From Euclidia mi (lineage: Eukaryota; Arthropoda; Insecta; Lepidoptera; Erebidae), in assembly GCA_944739405.2 (NCBI GenBank), contig OX123193.2:7324331-7388330 (forward strand): a DNA stretch of 64,000 nucleotides, given 5' to 3'. Numbering within the stretch: the stretch's first letter is position 1; every line of letters starts with the position of its first letter. The position numbers and the translations under genes were made by a program. The notes below the pieces were generated by a model. That model did not search any database. It had not been told where the DNA came from and saw nothing but the letters and a program-made list of their open reading frames with translations. Shown piece by piece: positions 17,456 through 29,215 of this stretch.

Positions 17456-18065
17456 AAAAATGATCAGTATGAGGATCGAACCTATATACGCGTATGTCAT
17501 TCCATGCGGTGTTGGACGTCAAAGTGTTAGCTATATTTTTTATCATTTACCTACACTAGATGACGACATGATCATGGTGCCAGGTCAGATCTTCTATACA
17601 TATAAATAAAATTGGAGTGTCTGTTTGTAACATTAAAATAACCGCTTTTTACTAAATGCATATGGATGTATACACGGTACATATTCCGAAATGTCATTTT
17701 TTACCTTTTTGTCTGTCTGTTTGTCTGTTTGTTCTCGTTAAACTTTGTAACGGCTGGACCGATTTTGACGGGACGTTCACTGGCGGATAGCTGATGTACC
17801 AAGGAATAACTTAATCGGGTACGCGAAATTCCCTCAGGCCGCGGGTGAAACCGCGGGAAACAGCTAGTTACTAATATAATAAAACTGATGAGTTTATTTG
17901 TTTAGTTGCTTATATGAAAAAGCTTGTCCGATTTGAGTAATTATTTTTGTGTTCGAAGAAAGCTAAAAGACCGTGCTAAAAGTGTAATTACTTCAAGCTA
18001 TCATATGAGTCACGGGTGCTGAGCAGTAGCCTTAAATAACGTGGGTTTAACTGTGGGCTCAGTTG

Positions 18066-18358
18066 GTCATCATCATCATCAGCCCTGTATATAAACTATA
18101 CCACTGCTGGGCAGGGGCCTCTTCTCACTTTGAGAAGGGTAAGGCCATAGTCCACCACGCTGGCCTAGTGCGGGTTGGCAGACTTCACATGTCTTTCGAT
18201 AACATTATGGAGAACTCTCAGACATGCAGGTTTCCTCACGATGTTTTCCTTCACCGTTTAACAAGCGATAATTAACAATTTAATACGCACATAACTCCGA
18301 AAAGTCATTGGTGCGTGCCATGGATTCGAAGCCGGACCCTCTGCGTAGCAGTCTGTCA
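18066..18358 (-). repeat. SINE family B (CATCATCATCATCA-tailed)
   Basis: Minus-strand order is tRNA-like head, GGTGAAGGAAAACATCGTGA, a GAGAGTTCTCCATAATG block, CTATGGCCTTACCCTTCTCA, and the TGATGATGATG tail (18069-18082 on the plus strand). Matching copies are at 37975-38290 and 39416-39750. Confidence 0.8.
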
Positions 18359-18713
18359 TAAATAAGGAAAATTCAAATATAACTCTTTTCCCGCTGTTTT
18401 CCTACCCCTCCTCGCAGGAGGAAGTTCACTTTGAATCGAGTTAAGTGAGCACCATGCGTTAAGAGCATTAAACTTTTTGTAGCGCCGCAGCCGTTGTCAA
18501 ATTGGGCGTGAATTGCGTAAGGGTGCGGATCCGAGAGAAAACGCGTAGATACGTCATTATCTCCAAATGATTTTGATGAGGCTTTCAGTAATCGTTCGGT
18601 GATTTGCAAGCGAGTGCACAAATGTGTTTGTACTTTACTAGATTTAGGGTTTCCGCACGCGTTTGTATGGAAATATATTAAACAACCATCGCTGGATAAA
18701 TCTTTATATTAAA

Positions 18714-20080
18714 ACTAGCTGGTACCCGCGGCTTCGCACGCGGAAAATGTTACGATTTAAAAAGTTGTCTGCCAAATCTACTTTTTATACAACCGTCTAT
18801 TTTTCAGATTTCAAGATGACTGACCATTTGCTTTTATATATAATTATACAAAAATGAGTGTCATGACAATAGCGCTACTAACCGAGTCAAATTGAAGCTA
18901 TGTAGCGCTCTAATATCTTCTACCTTCCAGTGAAAGTCTCATGTGAATCAGTTCAGCCAGTCCAGAGATTATCCCGGACAAACAGAAAGCCAGACAGACA
19001 GACAAAAATGTTAAAAAGGGTTGTTTTGGACTTAGAATCGTGTAACTAACTATATGCACTTGAAAACACATAGTTATTTTGAAATCACAGACAGACACTT
19101 CAATTTTATTTATATGTATAGATGTATAGATGAGTAGAAAAAGTAAAGACTCGGTATCGCGACAGCAGCGCTACCTACCGGGTCAAATTGTAGCCTATAT
19201 GTAGCGCTCTAAATTCTTCTACCCTCTAGTGAAAGTTTCATGTGAATCGGTTCAGCCATTCCAGAGATTATCCCGGACAAACAGAAAGACAGACAGACAG
19301 ACCGACAGACAGACAAAAAATGTTTAAAAGGGTTGTTTTGGACTTAGAATCGTGTAACTAACTATATGCACTTGAAAACACATAGATATTTTGAAATTAC
19401 AGACAGACACTTCAATTTTATTTATATGTATAGATGAGTAGAAAAAGTAAAGACTCGGTATCGCGACAACAGCGCTATCTACCGGGTCAAATTGTAGCCT
19501 ATATGTAGCGCTATAAAGTCCTCTACCCTCCAGTGAAAGTTTCATGTGAATCGGTTCAGCCATTCCAGAGATTATCCCGGACGAACAGAAAGACAGACAG
19601 ACAGACCGACAGACAGACAGACAGACAGACAAAAATATTAAAAAGGGTTTTTTTGGACTTAGAATCGTGTAACTAACTATATGCACTTGAAAACACATAG
19701 TTATTTTGAAATCACAGACAGACACTTCAATTTTATTTATATGTATAGATGTATAGATGAGTAGAAAAAGTAAAGACTCGGTATCGCGACAACAGCGCTA
19801 CCTACCGGGTCAAATTGTAGCCTATATGTAGCGCTATAAAGTCCTCTACCCTCCAGTGAAAGTTCCATGTGAATCGGTTCAGCCATTCCAGAGATTATCC
19901 CGGACAAACAGAAAGACAGACAGACCGACAGACAGACAGACAGACAAAAATATTAAAAAGGGTTTTTTTGGACTTAGAATCGTGTAACTAACTATATGCA
20001 CTTGAAAACACATGGTTATTTTGAAATCACAGACAGACACTTCAATTTTATTTATATGTATAGATGTATAGATGAAGTTT
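18714..20080. repeat. Dispersed repeat with four ~300-bp tandem units
   Basis: It opens with CTAGCTGGTACCCGCGGCTTC (18714). Units then repeat at about 18903, 19201, 19505 and 19828. Each unit has TAGCGCT, CAGTGAAAGT, GGTTCAGCC, an (ACAG)n tract, TTTGGACTTAGAATCGTG, ATATGCACTTGAAAACACAT, and a TATGTATAGATG junction. Units differ by a few per cent and in ACAG count. Minus-strand open frames here are by-products of the repeat. Confidence 0.85.
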
Positions 20081-20117
20081 TTTCGTCCTGTTAATTGTAT
20101 TAACAGAAGAGTATGCA

Positions 20118-20235
20118 CGAAAAACTCAATGCGAGTGAATGAAGCAAGAGAGGTAAGTCAGGATGGTAGCAAATGGCGTTCCGTAGTCGTTGCCTACCCC
20201 TCCGGGAAACAGGCTTGAGTCTATGTATGTATGTA
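20118..20235 (+). repeat. LINE 3' tail fragment
   Basis: AATGAAGCAAGAGAGG, TTCCGTAGTCGTTGCCTACC, CTCCGGGAAACAGGC and GAGTCTATGTATGTATGTA match the end of the LINE remnant at 23825-24035 in order. Confidence 0.55.
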
Positions 20236-20397
20236 CGTTGTTTGTATAAACGGCATCAATTGAAAAAACTATGAAGGGGTTTTCACTAATTAGTGTGATT
20301 AGAAGAGGAAGGCTTAGAAGTATAATTTTATTGACACTTGTAGAGACGGGGGCGAAGTTTAGACAGACATTTACTACTATCTATATAAAGACAATGG

Positions 20398-20690
20398 CTG
20401 CCGGTTGGCGTAGCGGAAGTGTAAGCGACTGCTACATCAAGGGTCGCGGGTTCGATTCCCGCTCAAGTCAAACATTTTGTGTGCATGAACAATGAACATG
20501 GATGTTTGTCTTGGTCTGGGTGTTTCTATGTATAATATGTATGTACCTAGGTTTTTACAAAAAAAAAGTATATTTGTATGTTTATCCATTATCTAGTACC
20601 CATAGTACAAGTTCTGCTTAGTTTGGGATGGTGTTGTGTGAATGTGGTAGAATATTATTATTATATTATTGGCGGTTCATTCGAACAATC
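20398..20690 (+). repeat. tRNA-headed SINE (family C)
   Basis: The head GCCGGTTGGCGTAGCGGAAG has an A box, then GGTCGCGGGTTCGATTCCC as B box. The body has GAACAATGAACATGGATG and TATCCATTATCTAGTACCC, ending AATGTGGTAGAATATTATTA. The 3' half recurs at 51150-51290. Confidence 0.75.
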
Positions 20691-22440
20691 GTTGTATCAT
20701 CATCTTCATGTATCATCTTTTCAGCCTGTAGTCGAATGGAAAATGGTGCGTACGAGGTAATCGACCTGTTAAAATTCGATGTCTTGTACGGAACTAGATT
20801 TCTAGAGCGGAAAGCTTTACTTACTTTTTCTACTCGACAGTTGGCAATAAGTGTAATTTATTATGACCGACGTTATAGGTCTTAAATTATGGCTTAAGCA
20901 TTCACTTCCCCCTTTAGCACGCAAAGAAAATCATTGCAGGAAGAAAGCAAGCAAGGTTTTTATCAAATCAAACAAAAACCATTTCTCGTCCAATTATACA
21001 AAATTATATTAAGTAGAGAGCCAAAAATAACTTCATTCATTAAAACGCAGTATAAATAATGAAATATAAGCTTTTCATTTGATTTGCTTCACAAAAGAAA
21101 CTCAAAGAGCAGATTCTTTTCACATATTTTTCTTAACAAAAAATTCTTAATGAGCCCTCAATTCAGCGAATCAAAATGTTCGTCATGCTGATGTTAAATT
21201 CGAGAATGGAACGTCTTGCCGAAAATCAAATCAGCCAATCACAGGCACGCCAGTAAATACGTCATCAATCATGGCGGCCAAATTCTTGAATTTGAAACGA
21301 ACTGTTCGAATTCCGATGCCTTTTGAATGTATTGATTTAAAACAGCCGTGTCACTTTGTCTGTATTTTAATTCGAGGTGAGAATTTCAATGTCTTATTCG
21401 ACGTCTTCGTTCAAAATGAAGGTAGGTATTTGTTTATTGAATATTTTATTCGGCAACGTTGTCTGGATATTTCACATTTTGTGTCAATATTAAACGAACG
21501 TTGTTTTGTAGCTAAAATAATCCTTAGCTGTTTCCGTTATGTCGTATTATATTTTGGAATTCGTCTCAAATGTGAAAGTGAAGGATACCGGGTAGAAAAA
21601 AATGCTACGATCATGTGTATACAGAAGTTCAGCCTAAGAATGATCAAACTCTACAAGCAGTAGGTACACTACTAAAGTGAGTCGCAGTCCGCAGATCGTT
21701 GAGTGATGAAAATATATAAGTCGGCTTGTAGCGTAGTATAGGTTCGATTCACACACAAGCAAGTAACAGGAAATGTGGATTGAGGGCCATGCACTTTTAT
21801 GACATTGTAAGCATCCACTAATTACAAGAAATGAACCTCGGACAATCCACCTCTGTGGAGCTAAAATGCGAGTTGAACCTTTGTTTGAAAATTGGTAATT
21901 TTAAAGCTAGCATTATAAAACCGAATGTTTTGATCTGGTTGAATTTTTCGTGACTTGAAGAATTGAAAATATCATGACCCACTTTCATCCGTGGGTGTAT
22001 TGAGATGCGACTGAGCAAAATACACGAAGCAAATAATATATATGCGAAGAGACAGAAAACTCGACATCAGACCCTGTACCAATGTGGTATAGTAGGCCAA
22101 ATACTTCTATTGCTTCACTATGCTTCTGAGAAGTAAATTAGGAGAGGCTTGAACTCCAGCAGTGAACTGCGATCGGGTGTAAAGATCAATCATGAAAATG
22201 CTGCCCGCATTTTCATAGCTAATTTAATATGGGACTAAATATAAAGACCACCATAAAATGCTTTGGTACCCGTAGTTCTTTAGCCAAAAGTATATACTTA
22301 ACACCATAAAAATGAAGTCTAAAATTACAATAGTATTTTAGTCACGACTGCACTTCAAATTGTTTTCGAATACCAAATGTAGTAAATGATCACCAAATAA
22401 ATAGGTTATGTTAGGTTCTCTTGTGACCCTTAATTCAAAA
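20691..22440. other. Intergenic; one weak exon candidate
   Basis: The only item worth naming is a possible first exon at 21271 (listed separately). The rest shows no coding signal or clear repeat. Confidence 0.4.
21271..21421 (+). CDS. Possible first coding exon of an unknown host gene (weak)
   Basis: ATG in a good context (ATCATGGCGGCC) opens a 130-codon frame starting MAAKFLNLKRTVRIPMPFEC. A strong donor (GAAG/GTAGGT) occurs at about 21421. Upstream are a CCAAT-like AGCCAATCA (21234) and a CRE-like TACGTCAT (21258), as in TATA-less promoters. No homologous domain is recognised and no downstream exon was found. It may be chance. Confidence 0.25.
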
Positions 22441-22443
22441 ATA

Positions 22444-22466
22444 GGAGCCCTGCAAAGCAGGGCTCC
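22444..22466. repeat. Short perfect hairpin
   Basis: GGAGCCCTG and CAGGGCTCC separated by CAAAG. It sits in AT-rich non-coding DNA. Confidence 0.6.
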
Positions 22467-22965
22467 GTCAACTTAGTTTATTAAAGTAGGTGGTGTAACG
22501 AAATCCAATTTATGTGTTGGTATTTCATACAACTAACAAAAAAGCTTTGGTTATAATTTTACATTAAAATGCGGGTTTCATTTTGGTGATTATTTACTAT
22601 TTTTGTCTGTTATATGTTACTATTTCTTGTGGTAAGTTAAACATAAGTCGTTTAATATCGCTGTATTATTTGACGGGTGCCATTTTGTTTCCGCTACCGA
22701 TAATTCTGACGTCAAACGTAAGGTACCTTATGTAAATGTTTAATGCAATGTTTAAGAGGTCCTCGAGTACTGTGTGCTCCACCATTGTTCAAACATTTTA
22801 CAGGCGCCATTTACGTTCTGAATATTTGAATAGATATGAATGTCAAGCTTTTGATGGTTTAAGTGAATATTGAATTGTGGAGATTTTGTTTTAGGAATAT
22901 TTTATGCGAGAGTGATTTTTCTGTTATTGTTACTTGCAACACGAACGTTAGCGATATTCTAAATC

Positions 22966-23030
22966 ATCATTACCAGCAGCCCTGTATAATATACTATGGC
23001 ATGGGCCTCTTCTCACTACGAGAAGGGTAA
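22966..23030 (-). repeat. SINE family B tail fragment
   Basis: CATCATTACCAGCAGCCCTG, then GGGCCTCTTCTCACTACGAG and AAGGGTAAG match the 3' part of the 18066-18358 copy. Confidence 0.6.
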
Positions 23031-23824
23031 GATAATCCATAATATTTTAAATAGTGGTGAATTCGTCCGCGGCTCCACCAGTGTGAATTATGTGCCAAAA
23101 TCATCCTCAAATATCACATATTTTTTCGTGAACACTTTAAAAACACCGTTAGGTAGTTTTAGGGTTTATCGCATTTGTACAGATAGATAGGACGAAGACT
23201 TATTATGACCATAAGCATAGATAAAAGAGCGCTTTTCTTCTAAAGCATAGGTTAATCATTATGTGAAGTCAAACTAATAAAACACGTATCGAGAAATTAA
23301 AAGCTCTCAGAAATTTAATTCCTGCTCAAATCACCCATCTATACCGTTCATAATTTACCACGTTCATTCGACATCGCAGCAAAATGAATATTCGTACATA
23401 CAAATTGATTTAAGTTTGCATAATGTTCGTTAAATTATAAATATGCAAAATGGTGCCGTGTTCTGAAACAACGTCATTGACGGTAGGATATGTTCGATTA
23501 ATATCGTACTAGCACTACTATATTTATTTGACTCGTAATAGAATTTGACGTGTGGCCTAGTCAGACTAGTTCAAATAAGGGACACGAAATCTTTTAATAT
23601 TTTTGTTTTCCAAATAATATTGGAGAATAAAAACGAAGGAAGAAGAAAAAGACAAATCCTGGACGAAATTTTGTAGAAGAGGCAAAAGTAAAGTAATGTA
23701 GGATCGCATCAAGAGGTCAAAGAAAAGGTAAGAAACCGAAGAGATTGACAACATTGCTCCACCTATAAGAGGAAAGTTCTTAAATAAAAGAGAGAATATG
23801 GCAAAGTGTTATGGCTTAATGTAA
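23031..23824. other. No gene recognised
   Basis: AT-rich DNA. From about 23620 it becomes A/G-rich (GAAGGAAGAAGAAAAAGAC) and may already belong to the LINE remnant that follows. Confidence 0.4.
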
Positions 23825-24035
23825 ATGGGACAGCACGAAAAGGAAGACCAAGACGGACGTTCTCTGACCAGATCGGAGACATCCTTAAAACAGGAAAGGT
23901 TAGAAGTACCCTAAGCAGAAGAGCATGCATGAGGAATTTGATGGGAGTGAAAGAAGCAAGAGAGATATGATAGGATCGTTCCGTAGTCTCTGCCTACACC
24001 TCCGGGAAACGGGCGTGAGTCTATGTATATATGTG
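23825..24035 (+). pseudogene. C-terminal end of a decayed LINE reverse transcriptase and its 3' tail
   Basis: One frame reads ARKGRPRRTFSDQIGDIL and ends RNLMGVKEAREI before a stop near 23970, the typical basic post-RT tail of CR1/RTE-type LINEs. The 3' tail TTCCGTAGTCTCTGCCTACA...GAGTCTATGTATAT follows. The rest of the polymerase is absent. Confidence 0.55.
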
Positions 24036-25694
24036 TGTTATGGCTTTATACTCACACGAGACAATATAATATTTGTCCAATCCACAAATTGATGTCTTGG
24101 ATTTTGCTGTTGTTGGGTGTCTTTTTGTGTCCGTTCTCTTCAATTTCGATTCTTTGTCAGCTTTGTACCCATGTTTAGCAGCAGTGATCTATGGAGACAA
24201 TGAGTTTTGACACTCTTGAAGTAGCTAAGAAACATCCTGTCATTAATTATATATATGTAATATAGTATGTTTTTATATGTAATATAGTATGTTTTTCAAT
24301 GTCATCCATCATCAGCGCACTATATTTATATAAGTAGGTGAACCTCAAACTGCCTAATACGTATCATAATGCGACACACCCAAACAATAAAACTCTTTTA
24401 AAGAACATATTAGGCAGCCTACACGCTCCAAGACGCGATTCGATCGTCTAAGACATTTGAGGCACTGTTTGTACCCGCGATGTTTCTCGCCTGGGGGCCA
24501 AAGAAACAAATAATGTCGTGTCGCCCGCTTATTTCCCAGGGGCAGCCCACTCATAAGTTGCCGGTTTACCGCTGTTTGAGAATAGGTGTCTCAGAAACTG
24601 CATCGTAATGCAGATGTCGCTTTTAAGTGGTGTGGAAATTGGGAATGCTCTGTTTTTTATGTCGGTTGAATATAAATTTCTTAGTTCTGGTATATCTTGT
24701 GAGGTTTTTTTTTTCTGCAATAGACTAACTGAGAGCTATGCTAATACGCTAAGTTTATCCTAAAAAAAATCGAAATGACTTCCTTGATCGCAAACTTTAT
24801 GCTGAAGGCAAGAGATTGGCCTTCGAAAATCACGTTTTACTGAGACAATGTTAGTTTGCACCTATAGGTGTTCATTAAGTGTTTAGGCTGGTTCACAACA
24901 TTCGTACACCCATATCTTTGAAGAGACTCAAGAGGATACAGAGTTAAATAAAATAAAAGCCATAGAATTAAATTACTAAGAACAAATTAAATTTGCCTAA
25001 TCATTGATACACAATCGTAGAAGCCGATCGCTCATTAACTTCCAATTATATCAGCATAACCGCATTGGCAAACTTTAGAAAACCTTCGAATTTGAAACCG
25101 TTTTAGTACCAATCCATCATTGAAACCACATAAATTTATTTACCATCGAGAAAGTAACGTGGCATCCAAAATTGTCACTTATTCCTTTATAAATAAAGTT
25201 AATAGGCTTTATGTTTTGCAGATAGATGGCGGCAAAAAGTTTGTCTGTTACAGACTGATGAGGTATTGAATCTATCCGCAGTTTTGATTTATAACCATCA
25301 TTCAAATAATCAATTGTAATCAAATCTCTATAAAACTGTGGCCTGCATTTCGATTTGTTAAATAAATTATTGTCATTGCGAATGTTTGAACTGGTCAATT
25401 TAGAAATATAAAGGCTTTTATGATTGCAAAAAGACATTTTATAACTATGTTTTATGTCGACTGCCCTGGTTTTCAGGCTTTCCTGTCAATGTATCATAAC
25501 ATTCTTCATGAGGTAACTGTTAATTTGTTATCTCTCTTCGGAATTAGGAACAATTTCTGTATCGCGGGACTTTTAAGGAATGCGAATGGTGCAATGGTTT
25601 AAAAGCTCGCCTTGCCATTCACTATCGACATTCTAGCGCTATCGCCTTAGCCCAAGATCTACTAAAAAAAAACAGATTTGACATTATTTAGCTT
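24036..25694. other. No gene recognised
   Basis: Open frames at 24354-24554, 24529-24720 and 25117-25437 (minus) show no domain I recognise; the last (106 codons) is the longest. Confidence 0.4.
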
Positions 25695-25846
25695 TTCAGT
25701 AACGGAGTCTGGTGATGTGCCCGGTAACGGCAATAGGCTCGCCCCCTACTACGTGGGACCTAAAAATTCATGGCGAAATGTGGGTGTAATATTACACCTC
25801 TGCCTATACCTTCGGGGATACAGGCGTGAGTCTATAAATAAATATG
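25695..25846 (+). repeat. SINE family A, 5' truncated
   Basis: GTAACGGAGTCTGGTGATGT, GGCAATAGGCTCGCCCCC, TACGTGGGACC, CTCTGCCTATACCTTCGGGG and GGCGTGAGTCTATAAATAAA. Confidence 0.8.
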
Positions 25847-26199
25847 TTTGGAATAAAAATATTGTTTATGATAAGTTAAATCGATTATATCAGTTTAGTA
25901 GCGTGTTACTTTGTCTATTGAACATTTCTGACTCTGGTCACACTATGAACTGTCAAATCATTCACTTTCATTCTTTGTCGTCTTCCGGAAAAAAGTAGTC
26001 TTGCGCTCGCGCCGTTTGTCTTTCACGCGTTTTGGAATTGAATTATATTGATTAATAACCTTGCAACTGTCGCTATTGATGTTGACCGACAGAGTTGCGA
26101 GCGATTGATAAATTGATTGTGATAAAATTGTGAACTATTGAACATTTGTAAAGTTGTGCAAATCCGTCCACGTGCTTATGTCCTGAGGACTTCGTTGGA

Positions 26200-26229
26200 A
26201 GAAAACCCTGACAATGGTCAGGGTTTTCT
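26200..26229. repeat. Perfect 13-bp-stem hairpin
   Basis: AGAAAACCCTGAC, loop AATG, GTCAGGGTTTTCT. A tight hairpin in otherwise plain DNA. Confidence 0.7.
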
Positions 26230-26639
26230 GGTAGTAGGGGACTGGTAGCTATAACGATTTGCTTGTCATTTTGGCCAAAATTATGAGTGTAATCTTATAG
26301 GTCTACTCCAGAACATCATCAGAGAACATCTCAGGTAAGTTGAAATATAATCACTGTGCAATCACAGTATGTAGTTTAGACCTTTTGCCTTGTCATAGTC
26401 AGGTAGATGTAATACAAACTTCTCGCGCACTCTGAACAATTTCCTACCTGCCTACGGCATCTCTAAACAAAATATAAAATAGCTATTGCGTAGAGCGACT
26501 GCCATATGACTGCCGTTACTCTAAGACAAGCGTTTTTCCATGGCTTAAACCTGTGTCAGTATAATCTAGGGCACTGACGGACATGACGGCTAGTTAATTG
26601 TTAGTTTTTTTATTTATAGGCTTTCCCCAAAGGGGTAGC

Positions 26640-26990
26640 TGATGGAGGGCCGGTATATAAAGGGACCGACAGAGAGGCCGGCACCGCTACTCTGCTACCT
26701 ACCTACTAAAACTAAGCGTACTTACTGACCCTACGTCGTATCTACGTGTATTCTGGTCCCAGCTGGGTGAGTTACTACATTTACTGCACTAGCGTACTAC
26801 CCATCTCTCTACCTGCTGGCTGAGGCCGGCTGACGCCGCCTGCCTGACTCTATTGGTTGTGGCTCTCCTAATGCTGCTTTCCTTCAGGTTCCAGGTCTAC
26901 CTTGGAAGCTCCGGGCTACACTACCTAGACCGCTACACTTCCTGCATCGCCTTCGGCGTCACCTCTGCCGAAGCAGAAGTGGCAGAAGTG
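26640..26990 (+). promoter_or_regulatory. Promoter-like GC-richer segment with a strong TATA box
   Basis: A TATATAAAGG element at about 26654-26663 sits in a GC-rich stretch (GAGGGCCGG before, GGGACCGACAGAGAGGCCGG after). Downstream are ~300 bp of C/T-rich, CTAC-rich sequence, unlike the surroundings. It is bordered by SINE-like pieces (CCCCAAAGGGGTAGCTGA, GAAGTGTAATAATATTACAC). It could be a solo LTR or a lone Pol II promoter; no ORF follows. Confidence 0.4.
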
Positions 26991-27551
26991 TAATAATATT
27001 ACACCCAAATTTCGTCGTAATTTTTTAGGTACTTGTTAGGTGTTTTCATTAAAAAAAGAATTGCGAAGAAATTTAGTTGAAGACCAGCTACGACTCTGAC
27101 ATCAAAAGAAAACAAATATGAGGATCTACCATCAGGTGACAAAAGAGAGGTGGTGGTTCACTTGAATGCTTAGTAGCACTATTTTATTTCTAAATTACAC
27201 TCTCACCACAGAACGTAAATTGTAGGTATAGACTGTAGATATTAAAGTGAACTAATTGAAATCTAAGAACTTTATCTTTGCCAATTATCAAACGTCAAGA
27301 ACCCTTTTGAGATTGACGTTTAAACTTGAAATACCTTTAAGAAACAAGCCGTAATAATTGTACAAAAGTTAAAAGAGCAAATTAATTTAATTCAAGTCTT
27401 CCAAAGTTCGTGATCTAGAAATAAAAATCTAAGAGTCACTAATTACCACCTTGCAAATTAAACTTGTCATCCGCAGGTTTTTCTTGGAGGCTTTCGAAGT
27501 TAATTAAGGCTTATTTAAGCGAGTTCGCCTCAGAAAATTAATCTATTATTA

Positions 27552-27726
27552 ATGTTTGCCATATTCTTTACATTAGATAAAGTTGCAGTAAGTTTGAATT
27601 TTATGTGGTTGGGTAGGATGATAGAACGTATGGCTGTTAACTTCATTGATGTGCGGACTTTAGGCGGTTATATATTTATTCTTTTTTCATTACATGTTAT
27701 AGAAATATTTTGCCAAGAAGACTCAA
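27552..27726 (+). CDS. Candidate signal-peptide exon of an unknown gene
   Basis: An ATG frame opens at 27552, with a later in-frame Met at about residue 27 (MAVNFIDVRTLGG). It leads into a hydrophobic core YIFILFSLHVIEIFC and then QEDSS, a plausible cleaved signal peptide. A consensus donor GTAAGT begins at 27727, giving a phase-1 intron, which is the usual phase after signal-peptide exons. Downstream exons were not found. It may start a host secreted or cell-surface protein gene whose other exons lie outside or far away. Confidence 0.35.
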
Positions 27727-27865
27727 GTAAGTAACGCTTTAAAACGCATTTTCGCGATTACACGTACCAATATTTATGCAACAAGTTTAAATCGTGAAAT
27801 TATTTAAACATAATTATAAATGTCTATAGAACTTTGAAATGGGGACTCGAGATGGCCGATTCATT

Positions 27866-28140
27866 TTTAGGGTTCCGTACCTAAAAGGTAAAAAACGGAA
27901 CCCTATTACTAAGCCTCCGCTGTCTGTCTGTCTGTCTGTCTGTCTGTCACCAGGCTGTATCTCATAAACCATGATAGATAGAAAGCTGAAATTTTCACAA
28001 ATTATGTATTTCGGTTGCCGCTATAACAACAAATACTAAAAATAAAAAAAATGAAAATATTAAGGGGGGGTCCCATACAAAAAACGTGTTTTTAGGGTTC
28101 CGTACCTAAAAGGTAAAAAACGGAACCCTATTACTAAGCC

Positions 28141-28209
<69 letters not shown>

Positions 28210-28945
28210 ACCAGGCTGTATCTCATAAACCATGATAGCTAGATAGCTGAAATTTTCACAAATTATGTATTTCGGTTGCCGCTATAACAACAAATACTAA
28301 AAATAAAAAAAATAAAAAAATTAAGGGGGGGTCCCATACAAAAAACGTGTTTTTCTTCGTATATTTTGCTCAAAATTACTAACTGTTACAGGAAGACGCT
28401 TTAAATTTTTACAGAATATGTAGTTGTATATTACCTTTCAAAATAAATAATTTAATTAAAAAAAAGTAAATAATAAAGGGGGGCTCCCATACAACAAACG
28501 TAATTTTTAAGCAATTTGTTACTCGATCTTAATAAACAGGTAGAAACTTATAAAGTATTTAAGTATACATACAACGAACGTGATTTTCTTTTATAGATGA
28601 TGGTACGGAACCCTTTGCGCGCGAGTCCGACTCGCACTTGCCCAATTTTTTTTCGTATTTTTGCTCAAAATTACTAACTGTAACAGGTAGACGCTTTAAA
28701 TTTTCACAGAATATGTAGTTGTATATTACCTTTCAAAATAAATAATTAAATTTAAAAAAAATAATAAGGGGGGGCTCCCATACAACAAACGTAATTTTTA
28801 AGCAATTTGTTACTCGATTTTAATAAACAGGTAGAAACTTATAAAGTATTTAAGTATACATACAACGAACGTGATTTTCTTTTATAGATGATGGTACGGA
28901 ACCCTTTGTGCGCGAGTCCGACTCGCACTTGCCCAATTTTTTAAT
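27866..28945. repeat. Two tandem copies of a TCTG-rich dispersed element
   Basis: Each copy starts AGGGTTCCGTACCTAAAAGG, has (TCTG)n, then ACCAGGCTGTATCTCATAAA, TATTTCGGTTGCCGCTATAA and GGGGTCCCATACAA. Downstream, two copies of a module end GATGGTACGGAACCCTTTG.GCGCGAGTCCGACTCGCAC (near 28600 and 28890). The edge words GGTTCCGTAC and GTACGGAACC are complementary. Non-coding. Confidence 0.8.
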
Positions 28946-29107
28946 TCATTTTAAGAATAATTCCTATAAATACAAGTAAATAATATTAATAATATTATGG
29001 GTGCATAGGGTTCCAAGCCAAGAACACCAAGAACTTAGGGTCCCAAGCCAACCTCACCTGCAAGTGGTGCACCTGCCGATCAACGGACGAGGCTCTGGCA
29101 AACAAAA

Positions 29108-29215
29108 TATCCCGATAAGCGGCAATAGGCTCGCCACCTATTACGTGGGATCAAAACACTGGCGAAAAGTGGGCGTTTAATATGCCTCTGCCTGTATGTA
29201 TATATGTATGTATAA
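29108..29215 (+). repeat. SINE family A fragment
   Basis: GCGGCAATAGGCTCGCCACC, TTACGTGGGATC, GGCGAAAAGTGGGCG and CCTCTGCCTGTATGTAT. Confidence 0.65.

Noticed and set aside
18910..20118. Minus-strand frames with repeated SVCDFKITMCFQVHIVSYTI
   Set aside because: The apparent protein repeat is a by-product of the ~300-bp tandem DNA repeat; the same happens at 36889-37435.
25117..25437. 106-codon minus-strand ORF
   Set aside because: Unusual composition for a conserved protein and no recognised family; not supported.
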